Positions 1 to 10,769 of a DNA stretch of 64,000 bases are shown here, piece after piece. The position numbers were made by a program, and so were the translations under genes. The stretch lies in assembly GCA_009760885.1 (NCBI GenBank), contig CM019691.1:28271314-28335313 (forward strand). Direction: 5' to 3'. The stretch is from Achatina immaculata. Taxonomy: Eukaryota > Mollusca > Gastropoda > Stylommatophora > Achatinidae. The notes below the pieces were generated by a model that was not told the origin of the DNA, ran no database searches, and saw nothing but the letters and a program-made list of their open reading frames with translations. How positions within the stretch are numbered: the first letter of the stretch is position 1; the number at the start of each line of letters is the position of its first letter.

Positions 1-342
1 TAATCTCATGGACAGCAAAGAAAAAAAACAATGAAATGCTAAACCAGCTAGAAATGAAAAGAGAAATATTTAAAATTATAAAAACAAGACAGCTAAGATA
101 ATTTGGACATGTCAAAAGACACAATACTATATTGAAGACCTTTCATGAGGGCAAGATCGAAGGGAAAAGAACAAGAGGGTGACAGCTACATAGATGGGTG
201 GACAAACATCAAGAGATGAACAGGGACAAGTTTGCTCAAGTACTCTATGAAGACAAGAAATAGAACAGAGTGGAGATCCATTGCAGACAACCTTCCGTAG
301 GGAGATGGCACAAGCTGATGATGACAGTATTTATTTTACATT
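1..342 (+). mobile_element. RTE-type LINE 3' fragment (family D)
   Basis: Decayed C-terminal coding remnant of a BovB-like RTE reverse transcriptase. The + strand reads, with stops, the motif pattern TRQL-x-x-FGHVKRHNTILKT followed by a basic EGKIEGKRTRG stretch. The same pattern occurs on the minus strand at 37954-38199, so it is a dispersed family. The FGH(V/I)-x-R and GKR-x-RG motifs are the usual C-terminus of RTE proteins. The 5' part lies beyond the left edge. It is not expected to be functional. Confidence 0.6.
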
Positions 343-354
343 ATTAATGAAAGT

Positions 355-420
355 GTGGAAAACCCTTGCGGAAGCCCTATGTGCCCTGGGCGCTTAAGGT
401 TCAGAGAGAGAGAGAGAGAG
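355..420 (+). mobile_element. LINE family A 3' stub with TSD
   Basis: A 66-bp insertion made only of the extreme 3' end of LINE family A (the stretch ending CTTAAGGTTC followed by an AG-dinucleotide tail). It is bounded by the 12-bp direct repeat ATTAATGAAAGT at 343-354 and 421-432, which marks it as a target-primed, severely 5'-truncated insertion. The same 3' end and AG tail recur at 13504, 23209, 27785, 33469 and 46647. Confidence 0.85.
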
Positions 421-555
421 ATTAATGAAAGTAAAGAGTGAAAATGAAGAAAGTAGAGGAGCCGTGAAAGTAGTAAAGCACAGATTTGACTGACAGATGT
501 TTTGTAAATGCATGCTGGATACCTATTTAATGATTTTGCTTCTGTTTCTACATAG

Positions 556-691
556 AAAGATAGGGTCGGCAGTGAGCTGAAGGCAATAATTAGATCACCA
601 CCAGGCTACCATTTTGTAGGAGCTGATGTTGACTCGCAAGAACTGTGGATTGCTGCTGTTCTAGGAGATGCATACTTTATGAAGGAACATG
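556..691 (+). CDS. POLG: POLG exon: polymerase motif A
   Basis: Begins after acceptor TTTCTACATAG and ends before donor GTAAAC. It encodes [20 protein letters not shown] and then [18 protein letters not shown]. The first Asp of VDSQE corresponds to the metal-binding catalytic Asp of family A motif A. It splits a Gly codon (G|GC) with the next exon, giving [13 protein letters not shown] as in other POLG proteins. Confidence 0.95.
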
Positions 692-3600
692 GTAAACAGC
701 TTTTATTTCTACTGGAAAAATATGTGTAAAATTTTATAAGTGCTTGCATATAAATGCAATAAAAGCTCACCTCACAGAAAATATACAAACTTAGACTGTC
801 AGGTGACATAGTCAGCTCTTCTATATTACACATAATTATTCATATGTGAGTAAATGATTTTCTGCTAAAGATTATTCATGTTGATTTAGTTTTCAAATCA
901 AGTTTGTTGCAGTCTTTTAATTTTCAAGTTTGTTACCTTTTTTTTTGTTAGAATTTCATTTAGGATTTCCGGTATTTTATCTGAATGGTAATATCAAATT
1001 TACTCTTAAAATGCATTCTTCACCTGAGTAGGCATAAAGTAATGTTTGCCTACTCTGGTGAAGAATGCATTTTATATAATATAAATATTTTGATTTTTTC
1101 CCAGACATTGATTGCTTCATTGCTTAAAAAACAAAGCAGAGGTTAAATATATAATTCACAGAGAAAAGTAAAAGAAATTCATCATTAGAACAAATGGAAT
1201 TCTCTTTTGAAAAATCCTGAAAGACTCAACTCACACTCCTCAACAGTAGAAAGGTAGAACTTTGTGAAAATCTCTATAAACAGAATCTAAAGAATATTAC
1301 TAACAATACCTGTATCTCATATAATGACTATAACAGACAGACTATATTCTGCTTTTGTTAACAATCTTATCTGCTTGTACAGGCTGCACTGCACTAGGCT
1401 GGATGACTTTGCAAGGGAACAAAACAGACAAGACAGATCTGCATAGCAAAACAGCTCAGATTGCCAGCATCAGCAGGGATCATGCAAAAGTTTGTGTGAA
1501 AACTTGTTATTATTTTGTATCATCTTGGACTCCGTGACACAAAATACATTTTACAATTTGTGATTTTCATTCAGTAAACATTATACAAGCTTTTCATTAT
1601 CTGACTGAGTCCATTTTCTCATAAAAATTTCACCATGGCATACATAGATGCACTTTCCAAAGTAATAAAATTTGTTTATTACTACTTTTAATGATGTTTT
1701 CTATTTCAGTAATTTAATTTTCACATCCATTCAAGTTTGTTTTTTTTTTTTTAATATTCCTCAAATTGAGCTCATGATCTTCTCATAGAAAAGCATTTTA
1801 CAGCATTGGTGGCCATAAATCGCTAGTAATTTTGGCGACGGTATTTGTATGAAATTAAGACTTCTTTTGTTATTCATCTGGAAATTTTTTGGTTTAACTA
1901 ATGATTACTATAGACAAGTACTGTTGACTGAGCAAACCATTTAAGATAACATTCACATAGATTTCATTTTCATATAGGAAATAACTGTGGTGAAATTATT
2001 ATATAAATTCTCTTTGATAGGTGATGAACTATGGACGTATATATGGAGCTGGTGTAACTTTTGCAGAAAAACTGCTTATGCAATTTAACCCTCAGCTCAG
2101 TGCTCAAGAAGCAAAGACAAAAGCTGCAAACATGTATAAGCAGACCAAAGGACAAAGAAAGTTAGTTTTTTGTTATGATTTTTTCATTGGTAGTGTTTAC
2201 CTTAATGTGCATTTATAGTCTTATTTGGGTGAAATTATTGTGTGACTGTTTATCTTAATGTGCATTTATAGTCTTCAGTCAGTCAGTCATTTGTATGTCC
2301 CTTGTGAAACTTTGCCTCCCTAACTGCCCTCCTGTAGGCCTCTCGGTTGTAAGCAAGATACCCTGCTGCTGATGTGTCCATTCACAGATCATCAGCAATG
2401 TCTTGCAGCAATCTTCACCTTGGTCTTCCTTTTCCCATTATGTACCCTTCCAAGAAGGTCTTCTCTAAAATATCATGACATTTTAATATGTCCAAAATAT
2501 TTAAATTTTCTCTATTTAACCTTTCTTATTAGCCAACCTGCTTCAATATTAAGTTCCTGTAGTATGGATATATTTCTTCTTTTTTGTGTCCATGATATTT
2601 GAAGGACTCTTATGTATCATTTACATTCAGAGGCATTATGTGTTTCTCAGCTGTCTTGATTAGTGTTCTGGTCTCATAGGCATATGTTGTGATGGGAAAT
2701 ATGCATGCCCTTAAAAATCTTATTTTTGTAGTTCTGTCTGTTTCTCCTCACAGCTTCTTTAGTTGTTTTATTTTTTGAAGAGTGATAGATGTCCTCCTTT
2801 TAATACCTTCATTGTATCTCCATTATTAGTTAGTAATGATCCAAGATATTCAAAACTCTCCACCTCTTCTAATTTTTCCTCATTGATATATATTTCAGCT
2901 GCCTTATTTGTTTTGTCAGTTGTCATCAATTTAGTTTTCTTCGCATTAAGATAGAGGTTTTTCTCTTCGCTGTTCTTACGGACTGACATAGTTTTTCCCA
3001 TTCCTTTTTGTATTGTGGATAGTAATACTGTGTCATCAGCATATCTAATCTCTGGTAATTCATGACCTCCAATTGTTATGGCATCGTAATATTCTTTGTC
3101 TACATCTTCTCCAGCATTCCTCATTATACTTGTATTTTCAGTATACACGTTAAGTAAGTAGGCGACAGTATGCAGCCCTGACGGACCCCATGTTTTATGT
3201 CAAACCAAGTTGTTTCACCATTTATTCTTATTGCTGCCTTTTGGCCTAGAAACAGCAGTGATATTAATTGTGTCACATGTGTTGGAAAATTTTTTCATTA
3301 TTTCCAAAAGTTTCTGGTGTTGTACACAATCAAATGCTTTTGAATAGTCTATAAAAGATAAATATAGATTCACATTAAATTCTGTACTTTTCTCTATTAT
3401 TAATCTTATGTTGAAAATATGATCTCTTGTTCCTCTTCCTTGTCTAAAACCAACTTGGACCATATTGATTTCTGCTTCTATTTTCTTTCGAAGTCTACCC
3501 ATTTTTAATAGAATTTTATTGGCATGGCTAATCAGGGCAACAGTTTTGTAGTTTGTGCATAATTTCAAGTTACCCTTTTTCAGCAGTGATATGAATACAA

Positions 3601-6600
3601 TTATTTTTCATTGTTTTGGCCAAATACCTGAATGCCATATCTTTTTACACAGCGCATGATATATTGTAGCACATTCCTTTCCTCCTGCCTTAATGAGTTC
3701 AGCATCACATCTTGATGATTTACCATTTTTCAGACATTTTTTTTATTGCCCAAAAAATTTCTTCAATTGTTGGTTCGGGTTATTTCTCCTCTAATAATAA
3801 TTCACACTGTTGATTTTCACCTTCACATCAGTTACATCATACATTCCTCCACAATTTTATAGTCTTATTTAGGTGAAATTATTGTGAGACTTGTTTGTGT
3901 GCTTCGTTAGGCTTTGCATGGCGTGACAGTAAAGTAGGTATGTCGGACCTTGAAAGTTTTAGATAAATCACTTTAGATGTGAGAGAATGAAAAGAAGAGA
4001 GTGACTGTAGATTAAACCCCAGACTCCAGAAGAAATACTGGCCATGAGAGGTTAACTCACTATCATCTTGGCAATGAAGCATCTCTAAAAGAAACTGCTT
4101 AAGTTATCAAACATCTGATCCTGTGACACCTGGAAAGGAAATGAGACTGTAAGCACAGGAATTCTGTCACTAGAAATCAAGCTATATCAAGTACCAACTT
4201 GTACACAAACATGCATACATCCTACAAAATGTTGAGTGCATACTAGACAGTATGAAGAGCAGGAATAGACAAACAATGTGGCTAAGAGGAGACTGCTGGA
4301 GCTATGACAAATTAAAGGTGCAGGCAGGAATTCCGAACTGTGTGGGAGAAAATGTATTGTAAATGACCAATATTTGACAGGAACTATTAGCAAACATAAT
4401 CTTGGATGGATGCTGTGGCATGCAGCAGAGCATATAAGGAGTTGTCCCAAATGTATTGAAGCCGGAGTCTGAATTTTGAACTTTGGACAATAGTAACGAT
4501 TAAACAGTTTTACACAAAGATAATTTCCAAAAATATGGGGAAATGATAAGATTTGTGTGCAGCTTTTCAACTTTGATATCACTAGTCTTTCATGTATCAG
4601 CTACTCTTGTCTTGTTTTATCTTTGGAGTGTACATTTGGTTATTCAGTATCATTTATCTTATTTGATGTCTGTATTAAGATTTTCTGTTTTTCTTATCTT
4701 CTTTTAGAGAGCATATGTGTTTTGTTTTTTTTTTTGCTCTCACTGGTTGGTCAGATATTTTTATCATGATTTTCTGTATCATATGTGAGGATGAGTCAAA
4801 AACTAATGCAGTTTTTTGTTAACATAATTTGTTTTTCAGCATAATCCCTAGTATGTTGAAGCAATCTCCCACTGCTTCACTAATGTCTGGATTCACTGAG
4901 AAAAAGAAATCTTCTGGTTGACTGTGTAACAGCCTGTGCATTTGCCTCTTTTATCTCATCATCTGTACTGAACCTTTTCCCACCTAGCACCTTCTGAAAG
5001 GTCCAAACACAGATAAGCAATTTGTTAACCTGTTGCACAAGCTGTGTGAGGCTGCACATTATGTAACAACATACCCAAAACTGAGCAGATTGCAACTTTT
5101 TGACCTGATAAAGGTTTCAAGAGGTTTTCAAGCAGACTACAACATGTTTCGCTGTTGATGGTGGTTTATCTAGGCATGCAGTGTTTCAGGACTGGGCCTT
5201 TACAGTCCCAGAAGAACAAGAGAATTTTCTGGCTGACCAAATTGTTTAGAACTACTTCTGATTCAACAAGGGAGAATGTTGCAACTCCTTAACTGTACCC
5301 AGCATCTGTCACCATTGATTATACATCATAGAAAGGCACCTCTTCAGTTTCATAACATGAAAGAGCTTCACAAACATCCAAACAATGTTCATATCTGTAG
5401 TGACTTATTTTGGGTATCTACCTGACAGAGACTTTTTGATACTGCAGATGTCATGAATGATGCAGTACATTGAGCCATGACTAATCTTCAGATTAATCTT
5501 CCCCAGTCACGTCATTGATTGTTACCTGCCAGTTTTCCTGTGTAATTTGTTCCACTTCACTGTTAGTGTCAAGCATATTTGCGGTGTGAGGTCAACTGGA
5601 GCAGGCAAGTTGCATCAAACCTGACACCCTATTTTTGAACTTCCTGTGCCACTCATATACCTGCTGAAGTGGCAGACATGTGTCTCCATACTGCCTATTC
5701 CATCTACAATGAATGTCTACATGTTTCCAACCGTCACTACCCAAGAAACAAGTAACTGCATGTTGTTCCAGTCTCATGTGTGCTTCCAAAGGAGCTGTCA
5801 TCTTGGATCTGGTTTGTTGACATCATATTTCCAGAATGACTGACATGCCTTCACACATTGTATCTAAATAGGGAGGCTATGGCATATCTTTACTGCAACT
5901 ATCTACTACTTTTTAAATTTTTCAATCAAAATTGTGGTTACTTATTTTACTTACCTTTGCATAAGCAAGATTATGAGACAGCATGTTTTCTCATTATTCT
6001 CCTGTTGATATGCATTTCTTTTCTTTCCAGTTTGATTTTTCATTCATTGTTTTTTATTACACTTTTGTAAAGTGTACATATCTGAAAATACATAACTTTT
6101 ATAAAGATATTTATTTGTTGCATGCTGTATGCCATGTCACTGTTGAGAAGTAGTTCAGGCTGCTGACGGCAGAATCTTTTATACTGTTGCCTCTGTTTTC
6201 CTGTTTCTTCTTCTTCTTCATTCGTTTCTACCACCAAGATTGCCCAGTGATCCTGCTGAATTCACTCCTGTGGTTCTCATCAGAGTCTCATTTAGGATGA
6301 AGGCTCAGAGCATCATGGGGCTTGGGCCTGTATTTTTGGTGGGTCACAGAAGTGACATTGCATGACACTGTGGTTTTCGTTGTACCAGTTTAGTCTAGAG
6401 TTGAACTTTCTCACCGGAAAACCTCGACATGTTTTGGATATCAGTATATCCCCGCCGGGTGAGAGGTGGTTGCCCATCCAGACCAGAGTTGGACTTTCTC
6501 ACCGGAAAACCTCAACATGATTTGGATATAATATATCCCTGTTGGGTGAGAGGTGGTTGCCTGTCTAGACTGCACTGGTCCATTGTCTCCGACTTCAGCA

Positions 6601-9600
6601 TTTTGTGGTCATGGCCACTACCCTTTCTGGTGGTGACCAGGATGGAGCTTTTGTTGAGGACGAATCCTTGCCACTAGTGAGTTTCACCACTGGGTTAAGC
6701 CAGTTTATCATCCTAGAATGGGTGTAAATAGGACGTGGTCGGCCTCTAGAGCAGAGGTGCCACGGTATGAGTAGCCATCACTGCGAGTCTACTGGCCATA
6801 CCAATTAAGCTTCAGTTAATCTTTTCCATCACCTTTTTCACAGCTGCAACCCTAATCGCATTTTTCTTCATTGGCCAGGAGGAATTTCACCCCACATGCA
6901 TCCGCCAAAGAATCTCGCCAGCAGTCTTAGTTTAACCCCTGGGTTAAGCCGGTTTAGGCATTTGAGCCAGTATGGGTGTGTATAGGACGTGGCTGGCCTC
7001 TAGGGCAGAGGTGCTGTGATATGAGTAACCCTGAGCGCGAGACTACTGACTACTTCACTTAATCCTTTCCAACACCTTTTCCACGATGGCACCACGCTGC
7101 AGCCCTAATTTCATTTTTTTCATTGGCTGGGAGGAGTTTCACCCCACACACGGCAGCTGAAGAATCATGCCAGCAGCAAGCAGGAGGTTTCCTTCTCCTA
7201 GATGAGCTACTAACAAGTCTCATCTACCCAAAAGCATCTGGTTTTCAGGTGCCAGATATTCACCTTTCACCCCTTCTCCTGTCATTTAAATAGTTCCGCC
7301 ACAAGAAGCCCAGGAGCTGGACTTGGACTGTCAGAGGCTATTTGAGATGCACGCCATGGAGACATTTAATTGGAGTGGAGAGCGTATCCCTCACCCCACC
7401 TCCAGCTATTACAGTCCTTAGAACCTGTTTTCCTGTTAAATGTTGCATCCCTGATGAAGACACATTCACATGCATGTGAATTTGCTGTGATTGATTTTAT
7501 TATTGTAATGATCAAATCTGCAAGAACAGTTGTGACCTATAGCTTAAAAATTATTTGGGTTCATATCCTGTCTGACTAAAATAAGCCCAACTTTTTTTTT
7601 TCCACAGCATCAAAATAAAGCACGAAGTTATCATGAGTTTAATGTCTAGGGTAAATACTAATTTTGAAAATTTTTTTTACAGTGCACAGAGACAGTGGAT
7701 TGGTGGAACGTAAGTATATTGTTTTTTTAGGTTTTTTTTTTTTTTTAAAAATATTTCATATTAGTTGGTTATGGTTCACCTGTTTGACTGTCTTAAGTGG
7801 TGCCAGAAAAACTTATTTTTGGGCAAAGTACGAAATGCCTTTCATATTTCTTCTTGATCTGACTAATTTTGAACTAAAGAAGATTGTCTAGCAGGCAACT
7901 TTTCTAAATGTAACAAAACTGAAATGGATCAAAAGTTTATTTCCTTGCGATCATTTGTAAATATATTTATCACATAAATAATATCTAAATATTTACACAT
8001 TTGTTATGTGACATTTCATGAATGCATGTCTGATATTTTGTTTCTACTTCTTTCTAGAACATAACTTGTTTTTATGAAGTATCAGAATGACCTTATTATC
8101 GCACATTTTTGTCCACAGAGAGAGCTACATGTTTAATGCCCTGGAGTCAGTTGCTTGCTCAGAAAAGCCTAAGACACCAGTGCTTGGATGCTGCATCAGC
8201 AAAGCTTTGGAGCCTCATTTTGTCTTGGATGATGTAAGATGAAGCTTATTGCAGTGTACATTTTAAAACACATTTTTAGACTTGTTCACTTCATTTAGCT
8301 CTACGGTGATGCTGAAAACCTGATATATGAACCACCGCATTTTTGAGGAAGATTGGTGTTGATGTCTGAGTGAACAATAAAGAAAACTGGAGAGGAAGAG
8401 GTTCCTGCTCTGATGCTCAGGCTTAAGTCCTCTCCTTGTTGCAGATGTCCAAAAACTCAAGGAGTAACAAACATGATTTCCATTGTGCTGGAGCTTACAG
8501 AGAAGACTGGTATTGCAGCTCTCTGGGAGAATATCATCTTAAGGATCCTGCAGAAAATAAGGAAAGCCATGGCAGATTATTATCAGTATCATCTATTGTC
8601 TCCATTATCAACACCGGCTGGAAGGACAAGTGAGCTTGGTCTCCTACCTTTTGGAACAACAGTATAGCTGTGACTCTGTATATTTGTATTCTTAATTTCT
8701 CTGTTGACTTTCATTGGGAAAATTAAAGTCTCTCTGCTACAGGAGTATCAGTATAGAAAAATAATTATCACTGATATTAATGAAGAATGATCCATGAGTT
8801 ACAAAAAAGTAGAAAATATCCAACACATCCAAAATAAATGCTGCAAGAAAGTCCAGCCCTCAAATATTTAGCTACTAGATCTGTCTAGAACATCTACTGC
8901 TGCAAAGTCTGAGAAAATCTTTGAACTTGGTGACAAGGTTTCAGTTTTAGCATATTTAGTAGTTAAAATGCCTAAGAAAATGAGGAAAGATTAACTGTTT
9001 ATATATTAATCTTATGTTTAACACTGCTTTATTCAGTTATAATCATACTTCGTCTTTAAATGTTTACAATATTAAGATATCTTTCTTCAGTAAAAACTAT
9101 CAATGTGTTTTTTTTGTTTTTTTTACCTTCTCAGTTTCTTACATCTCGTGTAAACTGGGTTGTACAGAGTTCAGCTGTCGACTACCTGCACCTCATGTTG
9201 GTCTGCATGCGCTGGCTGCTGTCAGCCTATAACATAAAGGGCCGATTCTGTATCAGTATCCATGATGAGGTTCGCTACTTGGTGAAGAGTTCTGATTGTT
9301 ACAGGGCTGCCCTGGCTCTGCAGATCACAAACCTTCTTACTCGTTGCATGTTTTCCTACAAACTGGGCATGAATGATTTACCACAGGTAATTAAAAAGAT
9401 TAATTTTATGACAAAGTTTGTGAAATTCCAGTAGGGTGGTGTATTTTTTTTTAATACCAGGGTCAGTGCTCATGATGTAAACTTCATTTAACTGAACATC
9501 CTGCATTGCAGCCAGAATAAATGCCAATCAGAAATGTCAATCAGTGACTCAGCTTTCTTCTACCTCCTAGATAAACTTAATAAATTTAATCACTGAAGAC

Positions 9601-10769
9601 CCCAAAACAACACACAGAATAAATCTGGACAGAAAGTATTATTATATCAGTGACAGGAAAATATGAAGAGGACAGAAGGTTTATGACAGATATCAAATTG
9701 AAAAATAATGATGATGAAGAGACATACATTTTTTTTTTCACCGATACCAAAAGCCTTGGCTGTGATCAATTTTGTTGAAAATAAAAGATTTATTAGAAAA
9801 TACTCAACCAGACATAACCTTCAGACTTATGCTGTGATTTTGTTCTATATTTTCAAAGTCTGTGGCATTCTTCAGTGCTCTTGATATTGACACCTGTCTC
9901 TGAAAATAAAATATTTATTAGAAAAGACTCAGCCAGACATAACCTTCAGACTTATGCTGTGATTTTGTTCTATATTTTCAAAGTCTGTGGCATTCTTCAG
10001 TGCTGTTGATATTGATACCTGTCTCCGTAAAGAAGTGTTCATGGACTGTGTCACACCTTCCAATCCACATGGTCTGCATCAGGGATATTCCATTCCTCCA
10101 GGTATCAGTTTTTAATGTGAGCTTTATTTTTCAGTGTGCATGTAGTAAATCTGGCCAACTATCATGCGAGCCCTGTGTGACATTTAATGGCACAGGAAGG
10201 ATGTAAGATGTGGTACCAGTTCTTCACTGCAGCAAGGGATGTCAAGAACCTTCTAGTGCATGTTTCCAGATGATCATACAGTGACAGTAAAATCATAAAG
10301 ATAAAAACAGTACTTTTTTTTAGTTGAGCATGTGCTGTAAGAGTGTGAAGTAGTGATATATTCGCCAAGGCCTGTCAAAAGCAGCCTATTGCACATTCAT
10401 CAAACTGTAGCTTGTAACAGTGTTTAAATGTGTAAACTGAAACTGCTGCCAAATACTGGACAGTATATACTCTTGCACACTAAAAGAAATTAAAATGTAG
10501 TTACTTTCATAACATTTTTATATCATATATTGAGAATTCCATGATTACTAAGTAAGAAAAACTATCAACAGATTATTATTTTTCCCATGTCTGTTCACTG
10601 TTATTCCAGCAGCTAAAAATTCATAGGCATTACTATTTTCAAAAATTCTTACATACACAACTGTTCTAAATATTATTGGGTTTTATGCTAATAACTTTGA
10701 AACATTTTTTCTTCAGGTGATGCACTAGACATATTTGAAATCATAAAAAAAACTGGAGGAAAGTTATAA
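556..10769 (+). CDS. POLG: Mitochondrial DNA polymerase gamma catalytic subunit, 3' half (spliced, partial)
   Basis: Replicative polymerase of mitochondrial DNA (family A, imported into the matrix). Eight exons can be joined: 556-691, 1383-1489, 2021-2160, 7683-7709, 8119-8233, 9135-9386, 9984-10101 and 10717-10769. All have AG acceptors and GT donors with matching phases, and the last ends in TAA. Together they give the polymerase domain: motif A ([12 protein letters not shown]), motif B (RDHAK...NYGRIYGAG) and motif C (HDEVRYL), with the family-specific stretches [19 protein letters not shown] and AYKLG/SYKLG-x-NDLPQ. The exonuclease domain and N-terminus are off the left edge. Compared with human POLG, about 60 residues between the TKG and GGTES motifs have no exon here, although the flanking exons still join in frame. 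The large intron 2161-7682 is full of transposon debris. Confidence 0.95.
1006..1074 (+). other. Near-perfect hairpin in POLG intron
   Basis: The left arm (about 1006-1034) and right arm (about 1047-1074) are reverse complements over roughly 27 bp with only one or two mismatches. The loop is about 12 nt (TAAAGTAATGTT). Size and shape fit a miRNA precursor or a very short MITE. No flanking target duplication was obvious. The sequence cannot tell whether it is transcribed or processed. Confidence 0.6.
1383..1489 (+). CDS. POLG: POLG exon: finger region into motif B
   Basis: Follows acceptor CTTGTACAG and precedes donor GTTTGT. It encodes [20 protein letters not shown] and [15 protein letters not shown]. 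The terminal RDHAK carries the Arg and Lys of motif B (R-x3-K), which contact the incoming nucleotide. Ends in phase 0. Confidence 0.95.
2021..2160 (+). CDS. POLG: POLG exon: motif [10 protein letters not shown]
   Basis: Starts after TCTTTGATAG and ends before GTTAGT. It encodes [19 protein letters not shown] and continues to [10 protein letters not shown]. The Tyr residues of NYGRIYGAG are the conserved motif B tyrosines. It leaves two bases of a split codon. The next detected exon (7683) accepts this phase, but other POLG proteins have extra sequence at this point. Confidence 0.93.
2274..3856 (-). mobile_element. Decayed RTE (BovB-like) LINE, family C
   Basis: Minus-strand remnants of a reverse transcriptase: [20 protein letters not shown] and [16 protein letters not shown] (3215-3568), then [10 protein letters not shown] with KKTKLMTTD and VESFEYLGS (2768-3148). 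It has frameshifts and stops. The 3' end reads into a short ACTG-type tail near 2274. The 11-bp TTTATAGTCTT occurs on both sides (about 2263-2273 and 3857-3867), within a longer repeated flank, and looks like the target duplication. It sits antisense in a POLG intron. Other pieces of the family are at 13020-13705, 18650-18912 and 26515-26960. Confidence 0.75.
3895..4785. other. Intronic stretch, nothing recognised
   Basis: AT-rich sequence between a LINE and a mariner remnant inside the POLG intron. Short frames here have no recognisable motif, no splice-site support and no homologous block elsewhere in the window. Confidence 0.5.
4790..5840 (-). mobile_element. Degenerate mariner-family (SETMAR-like) transposon
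   Basis: The minus strand near 5592-5801 encodes a mariner helix-turn-helix N-terminus: RLEQHAV, then [20 protein letters not shown] and YEWHRKFK, matching the Tc1/mariner pattern of an SxIHxRL..VYGD..xS.xxVYEW domain. Toward 4790-5095 it has the C-terminal pattern [14 protein letters not shown]...QSTRRFLF and a final remnant resembling R-x-Y-x-E-K. Order and spacing fit one roughly 1 kb mariner read right to left. Many stops and shifts make it inactive. The catalytic D,D34D region cannot be read cleanly. Confidence 0.7.
6195..6385 (-). repeat. SINE-like repeat, older copy
   Basis: Matches the element at 29673-29888 over most of its length: TTCTTCTTCTTC, CTACCACCAAGA, TGAATT-x-ACxCCTGTGGT, GGGCTTG-x-GCCTGTA and TGTGGTTTTCGTTGTACC. 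It is more diverged. The GAA-repeat tail reads on the minus strand. No clear target duplication was found. Confidence 0.6.
6410..6567 (+). repeat. Two tandem 78-bp units
   Basis: The block ACTTTCTCACCGGAAAACC...GGTGAGAGGTGGTTGCC occurs twice, 78 bases apart (6415 and 6493), with scattered substitutions. Each unit contains a CTCACCGG/CCGGGTGAG inverted repeat that could form a stem. Intronic in POLG. Confidence 0.8.
6681..7175 (+). repeat. Two tandem 249-bp units
   Basis: TGGGTTAAGC recurs at 6691 and 6940. It is followed in both by GGTGTRTATAGGACGTGG, GGCAGAGGTGC, CACCTTTTxCAC and CATTGGC-x-GGAGGAxTTTCACCCC. Divergence is roughly 15-20 percent by eye. This is an old tandem duplication of an unclassified repeat in the POLG intron. 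Confidence 0.8.
7683..7709 (+). CDS. POLG: POLG micro-exon (27 nt)
   Basis: Follows a poly-T tract with ACAG and precedes donor GTAAGT. It encodes AQRQWIGGT, matching the human AERAWKGGTES region. Its phases fit both neighbours: AA|T on the left and AC|A on the right. Joined to exon 2021-2160 it leaves out about 60 residues present in human POLG. Confidence 0.85.
8119..8233 (+). CDS. POLG: POLG exon: [10 protein letters not shown] region
   Basis: Acceptor TTTTTGTCCACAG, donor GTAAGA. Encodes [20 protein letters not shown] and [18 protein letters not shown], corresponding to human [31 protein letters not shown]. Phase 0 at its end. Confidence 0.95.
8234..9134. other. POLG intron, no gene seen
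   Basis: A repeat-like stretch near 8338-8405 (GATTGGTGTTGATGTCTG and nearby) also occurs at 35655-35675. Open frames at 8413-8667 have no recognisable domain. Confidence 0.5.
9135..9386 (+). CDS. POLG: POLG exon: polymerase motif C
   Basis: 84 codons exactly, with acceptor CCTTCTCAG and donor GTAATT. Encodes [34 protein letters not shown] and [17 protein letters not shown], ending KLGMNDLPQ. The HDEVRYL motif holds the second catalytic Asp. This is the most conserved POLG-specific block, and identification is secure. Confidence 0.97.
9777..10025 (+). repeat. 125-bp tandem duplication covering a POLG acceptor and exon start
   Basis: Unit 1 (9777-9901) and unit 2 (9902-10025) are nearly identical and adjacent. 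Each has 80 bases of intron, the acceptor (TATATTTTCAAAG) and the first 43-44 bases of the exon encoding SVAFFSA-x-DIDTCL. In unit 1 the next codon is TGA; in unit 2 the exon continues as CGT AAA GAA. Unit 1 is therefore a non-productive decoy acceptor and partial exon. Confidence 0.93.
9984..10101 (+). CDS. POLG: POLG exon: [18 protein letters not shown]
   Basis: Encodes [19 protein letters not shown] and [20 protein letters not shown], as in human POLG. The donor GTATCA splits a Gly codon with the last exon. Its first 43 bases are duplicated just upstream. Confidence 0.96.
10130..10215 (+). mobile_element. LINE family B 3' stub
   Basis: Ends GTGTGACATTTAATGGCACA and then GGAAGGATGTAAGATGTGG, the same 3' end seen in LINE family B pieces at 12975, 16250 and 61075. 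It is a severely truncated copy inside the last POLG intron. Confidence 0.65.
10717..10769 (+). CDS. POLG: POLG terminal exon
   Basis: Acceptor TTTTTTCTTCAG. Encodes (G)[16 protein letters not shown] and TAA, matching the human GEALDIYQIIELTKGSLEK C-terminus. The 3' UTR follows, but no poly(A) site was fixed with confidence. Confidence 0.93.

Noticed and set aside
7613..7650. Candidate extra POLG exon after a strong poly-pyrimidine tract and CCACAG
   Set aside because: Its phases do not link the neighbouring exons, and its translation does not resemble POLG.
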